Origin: Heterohyrax brucei
Taxonomy: Eukaryota > Chordata > Mammalia > Hyracoidea > Procaviidae
DNA length: 64,000 nt
Direction of reading: 5' to 3'
NCBI GenBank assembly: GCA_028571685.1
Contig: CM053143.1
Location: 159,210,329 to 159,274,328, forward strand
In this document: one piece after another, positions 22,302 through 30,976 of the stretch
Position numbering within the stretch: the stretch's first letter is position 1
Layout: every line of letters starts with the position of its first letter
The notes under the pieces: generated by a model
What the model was told of the DNA's origin: nothing
What the model saw: the letters and a program-made list of their open reading frames with translations, nothing else
The model's database searches: none
Translations under genes and position numbers: made by a program

Positions 22302-22390
22302 CTTTCTCTCTTTCTATTCTTTCTTTACCTTCACTTCACTTTCTTAGTCTTTCTTCCTTTCTCTCTGCTTTCTTTCACTTTCTTACATGA
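22302..22390. repeat. TTTC-rich pyrimidine tract
   Basis: Irregular TCTTTC/CTTTCT simple sequence of about 90 bases inside the provirus, just downstream of the protease remnant in minus-strand terms. It may mark the point where pol was lost. Confidence 0.8.
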
Positions 22391-22448
22391 CAATGTCTTA
22401 ACAACTGTGACCCCATCAGACACAAAAGCGACTCTTTATTTCAGATTT

Positions 22449-22721
22449 TTAGTTTAAGTCAATAATTACACAGCCCCTGTTGGAGAGTAGAACCATTGAG
22501 TAAATTAAGGTAGAGAAGGTGGCTATTTTGTCTAACACAAACTGAATTTTCTTACCTTCCATGTCGAGGGTAACCCTCAGTTTTCTGATGTGTTCAGGAG
22601 GCAGACAGGCTTTGGGGTTCCCATCAGTGGTCAGTTTTTCAGACTTCTTTTCTGAGTGAGTCCAGGAGGGTTTGTCTATCTGGGCCTTACAGAGGTCTAC
22701 GAACAGGCTACTGTAGAACAT
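22449..22721 (-). pseudogene. Retroviral protease remnant (gag-pol)
   Basis: A 90-codon open stretch. Residues ~48-73 have the retroviral aspartic protease layout: a beta-strand (LRVTLDMEGKKIQFVL) and then an Asp at residue 64 in the motif DKIA, where active enzymes have D-T/S-G-A. The Gly of the triad is replaced, so the enzyme would be dead even if made. It lies just downstream of the nucleocapsid knuckle, as expected. No reverse transcriptase follows. Confidence 0.72.
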
Positions 22722-22723
22722 TC

Positions 22724-22774
22724 AGGACACTCTGCCTTAAAGTGGCCTCATTTTTGACAGTACTTGTAATGACC
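22724..22774 (-). pseudogene. Nucleocapsid zinc-knuckle remnant (gag)
   Basis: The minus-strand reading shows the end of a CCHC box: Cys, four residues (one now a TGA stop), Gly-His, then Phe-Lys-Ala-Glu-Cys-Pro. The first Cys position is Tyr. The spacing C-x4-H-x4-C is intact. It sits immediately upstream of the protease remnant, as in gammaretrovirus-like gag. Confidence 0.7.
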
Positions 22775-23346
22775 AGGGTCCATATTTACTGGCCAGTGAG
22801 TTGTTTTAAATCTTGAACACCAACTGTGTTACCTAAGGTGGCAGCCAATAACTGCCTTTCTTTTTTCTTCCACCCAATCTCTGACTAAACATTTTAAGAG
22901 TCTTCTCTACCAATGGGAGAGTGGGGTTTGAATTTTTTGTCTGAAGTTTTGTAATCTTTGTCTTACATCTGATGTGGACCAGGATAAAAATATATGTGGC
23001 CATAATGGTCTCTTATCACATTTAAAACTGCCACCAGCAGTTTTAAAAAAGCTTGGTGAGTCTGTCGGGGTAAAACCTCAGAATAAAACCACTGCCTCTT
23101 TTTTTTCTAGGTCGTCAGCTGAACTGACCATTTATCTTTCCTTATGTAAATCTCTCAGATCTCCCACTTGGATATCTCAAGTTACAGTCCTCGACAGTCT
23201 AAGCACTTTCTTGAAATATTCTGGTCAAATGTTTTCAGAGAAATCAGTGAAAATTGCAGATAACTAAACTTATCAAGATTTAGATTATCTCAATTCCTCA
23301 TTCCAAGCATTGTCTTTGATGATGTTAAATAAATTTATTAGCAATT

Positions 23347-23467
23347 CAAACCAAACCAAACCAAGTGTGTTGAATCATAGCAACTCTATCAGGCAGAACA
23401 GGACTGTTTTACGAGTTCTAACTGTTGACATCTGGATAGCAGACACGGAACATAACCAGGGTTTTCC
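23347..23467 (-). mobile_element. AfroSINE, diverged, inside the provirus
   Basis: CAAACCAAACCAAACCAAG at the tail side, TCTATCAGGCAGAACAGGAC, GTTCTAACTGTTGACATCTG and the head ACCAGGGTTTTCC. About 35 bases of the body are missing. It inserted after the provirus. Confidence 0.8.
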
Positions 23468-24631
23468 TAGATAGTAATTAAAATAATAATATAAAATTAA
23501 GACTCCTTTTACCTTCTTTCCTCAGAGAGGGACACTTATGAATTTTCATGAAGTTTCACAGCTATCAGGAGTTTGTTACAGGTAGACAAGAAACAATATT
23601 GAAGTTGTTTAAGTTCTTGCTATTAAGTCTTGTGGAATGATTTGTCAACTCACGGAATCTTATTTCAATGAGAGATCAGTGTTTTGCCTTTATGAGAGAT
23701 TATATAAGGAACAAATTAATTGTTTATTTAGAAATCAGAGAAAATTGTTATTTAGCAGTGAACAAGTTAATTTTTCAGATATTTGCTTAGTTTAATTTCC
23801 CTTAAAGTCCAGTGTTGGAATATCAAAAGTTTCCCCACAGCTATGACTTGAGGGTAATTTCTGACCTGCTCTCTGCTTTTTCTGAAGGACAAAAGATCAT
23901 CAGCTTCCCTTTTACTCTTTTGGATTTGTTACTATCTCTTTAAGACAAAGCTATCTCTACTTGAGGGCTGTGAAGTTAGGTGTACTCTAGCCCAGCCAAC
24001 ATGCCTGGATTTATTTGGAATTTGGCTCTTTGTCAACCTTAATTTAGTTCAAGTAAGACTCTTAAAATCAGGTACACTGAAAAAGACAAAGGACACTTTT
24101 TCATCAAAAATATAAACAGCTTGTGCAATGACAAAAATATTTTCAAAATCTCACAAAGGCAAATTAAAAGCACACCACAAACACATTTATCTTATCAAAC
24201 ATACACAGAGGAGGCCTCGTACTTTATAATGCACACAAATCCAGCTTCACCAGTACGTACACAGACTGTTGCTTTAGCTAAAAATGAGCTCATGAGCAGT
24301 TAAATTGCAGAATAAAAGGTAACTTTATGGATCCATTTAATAAATCCCTGGAGTCCAAAACCTTGCCTGGACCATATTATTGCAAGTGGGTATCCACACT
24401 GAGATACAGGTGGGTATCTCACTGCCAATTTACATTTTCTGGGGATTTTTATCAAAAGGGAGGAAGTTTGTCACAGCAGACCTTTATTAGGCCCTTGCAC
24501 CCACCATCATTATTCTAACCCAGTAAGAACCAGGCAGCTTTTTGATTCCTATAGCTTTCCTACTGGCCTTTTCAGTCCTTGTGCAGACAATTACTAGCAA
24601 ATACTAGTATCCTCCAGGGTCAGGGGAGGAT

Positions 24632-24814
24632 TTAGTTCTGCTCAGGGGCCTTCAGGTTAAAGAATGTCCACATTCTACTGCACTCACACAGTCTTTTGTC
24701 TTCCCATGGGGGCTGGTAGGTGGTTTCCATGAGCTTAATGGTGGCCTGGAGCCTCTCCAAATAGGAGGTCTTCTGTTTCCAATTGAGCAAATCTACAGTT
24801 GTAAGCCAAGCCAA
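24632..24814 (-). pseudogene. Gag capsid remnant
   Basis: A 60-codon frame containing DLLNWKQK, YLERLQATIKLMETTYQP and W-E-D spacing, which resembles the capsid region of gammaretrovirus-like gag upstream of the major homology area. It is supported mainly by its position between the primer binding site and the nucleocapsid knuckle. The start codon is not meaningful, and the frame is broken on both sides. Confidence 0.55.
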
Positions 24815-24830
24815 GTGCCATCAAGTCAGA
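24805..24830 (-). mobile_element. Ultrashort TTGGC-tailed insertion (26 bp) with perfect 11-bp target duplication
   Basis: The insert on the minus strand is TCTGACTTGATGGCACTTGG plus CTTGGC. TACAGTTGTAA flanks it perfectly at 24794-24804 and 24831-24841. At 26 bp it is among the shortest retroposed insertions one could recognise. It is slightly diverged (CpGs turned to TG/CA). Confidence 0.85.
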
Positions 24831-25324
24831 TACAGTTGTAAAGAGTTGGTAATAATTATGTGGGCTGGACCTCGGGTCTCTCTAGAGACATTTGTAATAA
24901 CTCCAGAGAACTTCTGGTCAGAGGTCTGTGCGATGTTTCTGTGTTGGGTGGACCTTGCTCTGACTCCAGGGGCACAGAGTAGACTGAAGGCAGGGTGGTT
25001 TCAGGTACCGTGGGACCTGTCGGTTCTGGGGCCATGGGTTGGTGAGAAATATGGAGGGGGCTTTTCTTCTGGGGGTCCTTGAAGCACTGGTGAATGCTGA
25101 TCTTGCTTATTGGTGCAGAACCACACTGGAGGTGGAAGAGCTAACCACTGGCCTGGGTGTCCAGGGGTACCAGTGACCACTTTTCACACAGCCATGACCC
25201 TCTTGACATCTAGCGAGCCCTCAGGGGGCCAATCTAACTCCGTAATTGCCATTGTATCCCTTCTTGAAATTTTTCACCATGCAGTCTAATATAGAGGGCT
25301 TAAATTCTGACCCTCCCATTGTAA

Positions 25325-25480
25325 TCTACAAGCTTGTAGCTTGAGACCTGCCTCACTAACACAACTGCTGCCCAATCTCACAGAGGCAGGATTCACAACA
25401 CATGAGAGGAATAATGGCACCATATTCGGACTCAAAGCCAAGTCACACACAATTCAGTCCATGAAATCCCATCCTTTGAC
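25325..25480 (-). mobile_element. LTR family 1 fragment, antisense, inside the provirus
   Basis: AGCTTGAGACCTGCCTCACT, AGGCAGGATTCACAACACAT and CACACAATTCAGTCCATGAA match the order of the 3'-side blocks in the antisense copies of LTR family 1 (4469, 45481). Ends are vague. It may be a nested insertion, or alternatively a resemblance within the ERV leader. Confidence 0.4.
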
Positions 25481-26223
25481 ACTCCAACAATAACATAGCA
25501 ACAGTTTTTGAACACAAAGGACTTTGTCACTCAAGCGCTCAGCTTGCAGCCTCTCTCATGAAAGTTTAAGGCACTGTCTTGGTTGAAGGTATCCCTGTAT
25601 TAACCCTGGGTAGGAGGTACAGAGCACTCACACCGTTATGCCTTTTAGCAGCACCACGGAATCACAGTTATGAGCCCACTCAAGCTCCGCAGCTATTGCT
25701 TTGAAGTATCACAGAGAGATACACAGACATAAGGAACAGAGGCCTTGCTTTCCACATTACAGAGTATCAGTGAGACAGAATTCACCCCAGTGGGCTCTCT
25801 TCTTAAGTGGGACAGACGTTCCTCTTACCAGACAGACAGTGCCAAGACAGACAGGAGCTCCAACCTGGTGAGAACTTGAGTTCTCTTCATGCAAACAGAA
25901 TGTCACAGCAGACATCTTTCCAACAAGGATGTCCCTATTCTGGGATCCAGCTGGATCCAGGAGATGATCAGTCTCATCTTCTACCCATAGGAGTAGGCCT
26001 GACTGGGTTCAGGGTCCCGGGACCTTACCTGACACTGTTTTCTGACTGGGTTTTTGGTCTGGTTCATTGTTTCTGCTGGGTTCTGTTGTTCCTGTGCTTG
26101 GGAGTGCCTAGGTTCAGGGAGGGGGAAGGACCTCATCAAAAAGGAATGGGTGGTGCCATCCTGTCAGCCCCAACGCAACCAGGCCAGGGAGGGCAGGAGG
26201 CTCAAGAGCCCAGTATGATTGGT

Positions 26224-26241
26224 TTCCTGGTCAGGGAATCA
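26224..26241 (-). promoter_or_regulatory. Primer binding site, tRNA-Glu type
   Basis: Two bases from the 5' LTR the minus strand reads TGATTCCCTGACCAGGAA. A site for tRNA-Glu would read TGGTTCCCTGACCGGG, so only two of sixteen bases differ, both G-to-A. This sets the element's orientation and identifies its primer. Confidence 0.85.
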
Positions 26242-26243
26242 AA

Positions 26244-26556
26244 TGTTATAGGAAATCAACTGACACCCAAGGAGCAAAGAAGCAGCTGTCTATTGAAGCA
26301 ATACTAGCTAGCCAGTCGGGGCTTACAGACTTCCAACGACGGGCCCTGATAGGGAAGTGGAGCAGGCTTTTATGGCTGAGCCAGGGTGGGGCATGGTTAG
26401 AGATGGTGTGCAAGACAGGATAAGCAAATGGGAAGGAAAGGTGCAAGGCAGGGTTTGTGGGCAGAACTGGGCAGGGGAATGAGAGGGGGCCGGGTGCAAC
26501 CAGGGTGGAGGTGCATGTTACAGTTAAGGAAGTTTCTTTCAGGGGTTTTTTCTTCA
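26244..26556 (-). mobile_element. 5' LTR of the provirus
   Basis: 313 bp, from TGTTATAGGAAATCAACTGA to GTTTTTTCTTCA on the plus strand. It is co-linear with 21183-21489 but about 15 bases longer in the middle (GAGCCAGGGTGGGG). The minus strand should carry the promoter, but I see no clean TATA box. Confidence 0.9.
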
Positions 26557-27270
26557 TAAGAATTCCTGCAGTCTTGCTGCATCATTCTTCTTCTTTTACA
26601 CAGTTTCTCAGAGTATTTGCTCAGCTTGTAGATTGAAAAGATATGATGACATTAAACCATGCAGTATCCCTTTGTTCTGTTCACATGACTGCTTCTTGAC
26701 TTTTGTACAGATGCCTCACGGACATAGTAAAGTGTTCTGGAATTCCATTCTCCACAATGTTAGCCATAATTTGCTGTGATCCACACATTCAAATGCCTTT
26801 GCATAGTCAATTAAATACAAGTAAATATATTTATGGTATTCTCTGCTTTCAGCGAAGATCCGTCTGACATCAGAAATTATATGCCTGGTTCCATGTCCTC
26901 ATTTGAATCCAGCTTGAATTCCTGGCAGTTCCCTGTCAACATACTGCTACAGTAGCTTTTGAATGATCTTGAGAAAAATTTTATTTGCATGTGATACTAG
27001 TGATATTGTTACCCATTTGGTTAGATCACCTTTCTTGGAAATGCATGTAAATACAGATCTCTTCCAGCTGGTCGACCAGGTAGCTATCATACAGATTTCT
27101 TGGCATAAATGTGTAACCCTTCCAGCATTGAATCCGTTTTTGGAAATATCTCAGTTGACAGTCCATCACTTCCTGGAGTCTTGCTTCTTGTCGCAGTCTT
27201 AATGGAGCTACAACTTCTTCCTTCAGTAACATTGGTTCCTGAAAATATGCTACCTCGTGAAATGAGAGAA
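26557..27270 (-). mobile_element. RTE-type LINE, antisense, right part
   Basis: It continues the copy interrupted at 21182: TTCTTCTTCTTTTACACAGT, TGCAGTATCCCTTTGTTCTG, GTGATCCACACATTCAAATG, GGAACTGCCAGGAATTCAAG (minus strand) and CCAGGTAGCTATCATACAGA. It covers the reverse transcriptase region, with many stops. It ends where an old L1 begins. Confidence 0.88.
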
Positions 27271-28290
27271 ATTAGTGAGTTGCTAAATGACAAATATTGT
27301 ACGACACTATTATTTTAAGGACTCAAAAATAGGCTTAAACACAGAAGAAAATAGTCATTGATGGTTAAGGGGTGGGGAGGAAAAGACAGAGGGGTATTCG
27401 TTAATAAGATCATGTATAAGAATTAAGTCAGGTGAAAGGGGAGATGATATACAATAGAGGAGAGAACAACACAACTGGGCTAAACTAAAAGCAAACAAGT
27501 TTGCTAAATATAACTCAAGACTTTGAAGGATAAAGTAGTGAAGGCACGGGGGTCTGTGAACTGTGTCTTCATGGGGACATGTAGGTCAATTGGCCTCACG
27601 ATTTTTTTTTAAGTTCTACAGCCCACTTTGTTGACTGACATTTGGGTTTTAAAAGCTAGCAAGTGGCCATATAAGAAGCATAAATTGGAGCAGATGAGAA
27701 TGAAGACCATCAAAGACAAGGAAAATATGAGCCCAAGAGACAGAAAGGGCCACGTAACACAGAGATTACATCAGCATAAGACCAGGAGAACTAGATGGTG
27801 TCCAGCCATCAGCAATGAATGCCCTGACAAGGAACACAATGGATAGTATATAACACAGCAGGAAAAAAATGGGGTGCAGAACTTAAGCTCTATTAAACCA
27901 GACTTTATGGTCTGACAGACTGGAGGGTCCCTAGAAGTTACAGTCCTAGACTTTCTGTTAGCCCAGAACTAAAACTATTCCCAAAGCCAACTCTTCACAT
28001 AAAAATTGGACTGTACTATAAGATGTAAAGTGATACTGAAGAGTGTGCCTCTTGGCTTAAGGAGATATATGAAACTAATTGGGCAGCTCCCGTCTGTAGG
28101 TGAAGTTGAGAGTACAGAGCAGGACAAGAGCTGTTTAAGGGACACAGAAATCACGGGGTGGAAAGCAGGAGTGAGCTGATGGGGGCAGGGAAGACGAGAA
28201 TAGGTAAAGTTACACAGCAGCATGTATATTTTTGTATAACAGAGTCACTGGATTGTAGACTTTTACTTAAACAATGAAATATTTTTTAAA
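27271..28290 (+). mobile_element. Old L1 3' UTR, sense
   Basis: Blocks shared with 60170-61370: GACAAATATTGTACGA, GGTTTTAAAAGCTAGCAAGT, CCAAGAGACAGAAAGGGCCA, AACTATTCCCAAAGCCAACT and a tail TGTATAACAGAGTCACTGG. 5'-truncated. It interrupts or abuts the RTE copy on its left. Confidence 0.8.
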
Positions 28291-28529
28291 AGTTAATCCT
28301 ATTAAAATTGCACCAATTAAAATGGATGTTTTTTCTAAGTAGAATAGTATTATACTGCTCGACGTAAATTGGCTGAACAGAATGACACAATTTAATACTT
28401 TTCCTTCTTTCTCCAAAAGACTCTCAGTGTATTATATACTTTTCAATCAGTAAAAATAACAATGTTTTTCTTGTTTAGTACAAAAAAATGGTAAATTCTG
28501 ATTATGTTCCAAAGTTTTGTAAATTTTCT

Positions 28530-28720
28530 CTGCACATCTGTTATTCCATCTCATCATTGCAATAATTTGGTAAAGTTAATGCAACTATTATTGACATTTT
28601 AAAGTTACAAACCCCACCTAAGTATTTTTGTTCTCCCTCTCTATCAATTTCGGATCCGACTCGACGGCACTTGGCTGGCTCTATCAATTTAAGTTACCCA
28701 CTTAGTTTAATTCCCTGCTC
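28530..28720 (+). mobile_element. Possible MIR fragment
   Basis: CATCTCATCATTGCAATAAT and CTATTATTGACATTTTAAAG follow the order of a MIR 3' half (the classic ATCTCATTTAAT...ATTATTATCCCCATTTTACA region). Weakly conserved, and split by an ultrashort insertion. Confidence 0.4.
28651..28678 (+). mobile_element. Ultrashort TTGGC-tailed insertion (28 bp) with perfect 12-bp target duplication
   Basis: The insert is CGGATCCGACTCGACGGCAC plus TTGGCTGG. CTCTATCAATTT flanks it perfectly at 28639-28650 and 28679-28690. All CpGs are intact. Nothing of the SINE body or head is present. Confidence 0.92.
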
Positions 28721-29303
28721 ATTGAGATAATGGAGAAATCAAACTAAATCCAAATATAGAGAGTTTAGATAATTTTAAAAATTAGAAAATGAGTTTATTG
28801 TTAAAATCAAGATAGCTGATTCCATGCATTGCAAAAGTCTTGCTAACATTTGTATCTAAATCAAAAATTCACATGTAACTGTTAAAGTGAACAGGCTGAA
28901 TTTTCTCCATCTGTCCCTTCCAACTGATTTGTAGCACAGCTATTTCTCTGTCCATGGATGGTATTTCAGATACTTCTTTCTAAGCATACAGATGATCTCA
29001 TTTTCATTAATTAAAGTTCAAACCACACTATTGTAATGATAAAGTACTAAAACTAATTCAAATGTAAATTGTGTTCCATTTACAAATGTGATTCAGTTTC
29101 AGACAGGGAAGCTTGCCGTTAGGGAGTTGGGCATAGTTGATTTCTTTCTTTCACTTGCTCTTCTAATCATTCTTCATTCACTATTAGATTTAGGGACACT
29201 AAAAGCATTTCATCAAAAAAAAAGTTCATAAACAGAAAAGATAATAAACAGAATGTCTTTTGCTCTGTTGTCATCTGTTAGAAATACAATTATTGACCCT
29301 CTA
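28721..29303. other. Unrecognised AT-rich DNA
   Basis: No gene or identifiable repeat. Confidence 0.4.
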
Positions 29304-29474
29304 GAAAACCTTGGTGGTGCAGTGGTTAGGTCCTACATCTGCTAACTAAATAGTGGCTGTTGGAAGCTGCCAGGGGCTTCTTGGAAACTCTATGGGGCAA
29401 TTCTGCTCTGTCCTATAGGATTTCTACAAGTCGGAATTGTAATCAACTCAAGGGCAGTGGGTTTGACTTTTTTT
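29304..29474 (+). mobile_element. AfroSINE, short form
   Basis: AGAAAACCTTGGTGGTGCAG head, GGCTTCTTGGAAACTCTATG, TTCTGCTCTGTCCTATAGGA and a tail CAGTGGGTTTGACTTTTTTT. The tail ends CAGTGGGTTTG, unlike the CACTTGGC of the ultrashort insertions. Confidence 0.92.
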
Positions 29475-29550
29475 AATCTGATTGTATGCTTTCATGTATT
29501 GATTAGAAGCTCTTCCTCCCCCTTGTTCCATCACTTACTAAGTCAGAATT

Positions 29551-29719
29551 AAAAATCCAAAAAACAAAACCATTGCATCCAATTCATTCTGAAACTAACC
29601 ACCCTTTAGTACAGAGTAGAACTTCCTGACAAGGTTTCCAAGGAACTGATGGTAGCTTCAAACTGCTGACTTTTGGATTAGCAGTGGTAGCTGTTAACCA
29701 CTGTGCCACAAGGGCTTCC
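29551..29719 (-). mobile_element. AfroSINE, short form, inverted to its neighbour
   Basis: AAAACAAAACCATTGCATCC, AAGGTTTCCAAGGAACTGAT and the head GTGCCACAAGGGCTTCC. Only ~76 bases separate it from the sense copy at 29304-29474, so the pair forms an inverted repeat. Confidence 0.9.
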
Positions 29720-30089
29720 CATCCGTTGCTAGGAAATCTACAAATGCAATTCTTGAAATGTTAGTGTTAGTGCCTTCAGACGACCTGCTACAGCTCCACC
29801 ACTCAGACCTTGGTTTCTAGTGGTCGCAAAATTGCTAGGTCAGTTTACAGTTCCTTGCATGCCTCTTGTGTATATCCTAAGAAACTTCCAGCTAGTTTTC
29901 TTCTGTATGACCCACTTTTGATGCACAGAATATTAGCATTTTCATGCTGTTGTTACAAATGAAAGCACAGTTAGCATTCAATAACTCTTTAACAATTGTC
30001 TGGTATAGTGCCATCCTGATCTAACAACCATCTAGCCTCTGTCCTTCCTATAGTCTTCAAGTTCCCAAACACAATAGAACACAAGAGGA
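29720..30089. other. Unrecognised DNA
   Basis: No gene or identifiable repeat seen. Confidence 0.4.
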
Positions 30090-30610
30090 CTGCCAATTAA
30101 GTTTGCAAACTCATCCTAGGAAAAATGCTACATACCTCATTGCTGAGTATCACTACAGGCACCTTCAAAGTTCTTCCTTGGGAAGCTATGCACTGACAGC
30201 AGTGCCTAGTCTACTCTTCAAATCAATTTTGGAACTCTTTTGCTGGAATGGCCACCAGAGCTGTCATTGTATTACCCATGATGACCTGAATGTCATCAAA
30301 ATATCTTTCAATATTTCCTTTGTCTTATGGTAAAGAAAAAAATCATTGGGGGCCAGATGAGGAGAATAGGGAGGGTGTTCCAATACGGTTATCTGTTTGC
30401 TGGCTAAAACTCCCTCACAGGGTACTATACAGTGAAGTTCACAAACTTGCCACCATGCCACTGTGTGCGATGGCCATTCTAGAAAGAGTTCCAAGATTGC
30501 TTTGAAGGGTGGACTAGGTGCTGTCTTTGGTGCATAGTTTCCTAAAGGGAGTACTTCAAAGGTGACTGTAGCGATACTGAGCAATGAGGTATGTATCAGT
30601 TAGAACAACT
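30090..30610. mobile_element. Mariner transposon remnant with inverted 3' ends
   Basis: The minus strand at 30264-30466 encodes a decayed mariner transposase C-terminal part: LASKQITVLEHPPYSPHLAP then DFFL, the usual mariner sequence up to its catalytic Asp. It runs on to a 3' end at about 30090 (minus-strand AATGAGGTATGTAGC and AGTTTGCAAACTTAATTGGC). From 30467 to 30608 the same 3'-end sequence appears in plus orientation (TTGCTTTGAAGGGTGGACTA, AATGAGGTATGTATC). The result is two mariner 3' ends facing outward from a shared centre. Confidence 0.8.
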
Positions 30611-30929
30611 AAATTCGTGGATTTAATTTCAGACTCTGTATGGTAAACTCTCTGAGAGCTTGCCTTGAAACCCATGTCCTTTAACTTACTATGAATTGGT
30701 AGTAATAATTGTTGAGTTCCTCCAGAGTTACAGTATCTCCTTGACCTCATCAAATTACTACTGGTGGATAACTATAATCCTTTAACATATTCACAGGCAA
30801 CATGACACCACATTTTAGGATATGAAGTACTTGGTAACTATTGGATTGATTTTAGCATTGGTGCCTCTGCTGAAAGTCAGGTGACGTAACAATGCCACAT
30901 TAACCAGCTCAATATATGGTGATTCTAGC
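30611..30929. other. Unrecognised DNA
   Basis: No gene or identifiable repeat seen. Confidence 0.4.
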
Positions 30930-30971
30930 TCGCCATGAGTCGGATCCGACTCGACGGCACTTGGCTTTTGG
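30930..30971 (+). mobile_element. Ultrashort TTGGC-tailed insertion (42 bp) containing a perfect palindrome
   Basis: It holds the 16-bp perfect palindrome GAGTCGGATCCGACTC (30937-30952), followed by GACGGCACTTGGCTTTTGG. CTAGC at 30925-30929 and 30972-30976 is a possible 5-bp target duplication. CpGs are intact. Confidence 0.75.
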
Positions 30972-30976
30972 CTAGC

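Larger units (their letters stand above)
21183..26556 (-). mobile_element. Decayed gammaretrovirus-like provirus (ERV1-type), nested in RTE
   Basis: A 5.4-kb element with related LTRs in the same orientation at both ends and a ~4.75-kb interior. Minus-strand order: 5' LTR, a primer binding site for tRNA-Glu, a leader, gag capsid remnant, nucleocapsid knuckle, protease remnant, a short tail, polypurine tract, 3' LTR. The protease lies only ~1 kb from the polypurine tract, so most of pol and env is deleted. Frames are full of stops, so it is non-functional. Later insertions include a SINE (23347) and two ultrashort insertions (21707, 24805). A convincing target duplication is not visible. Confidence 0.88.

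Noticed and set aside
22302..22390. Second polypurine tract of the provirus
   Set aside because: It is an irregular pyrimidine simple repeat on the plus strand, not adjacent to an LTR. The true tract is at 21490-21499.
26140..26220. CpG island or gene promoter
   Set aside because: Locally GC-richer, but this is ERV leader next to the 5' LTR. No gene follows in either direction.
25807..26307. 166-codon plus-strand open frame
   Set aside because: It lies antisense to the leader and LTR of the minus-strand provirus, crosses the primer binding site and the LTR border, and has no recognisable protein features.
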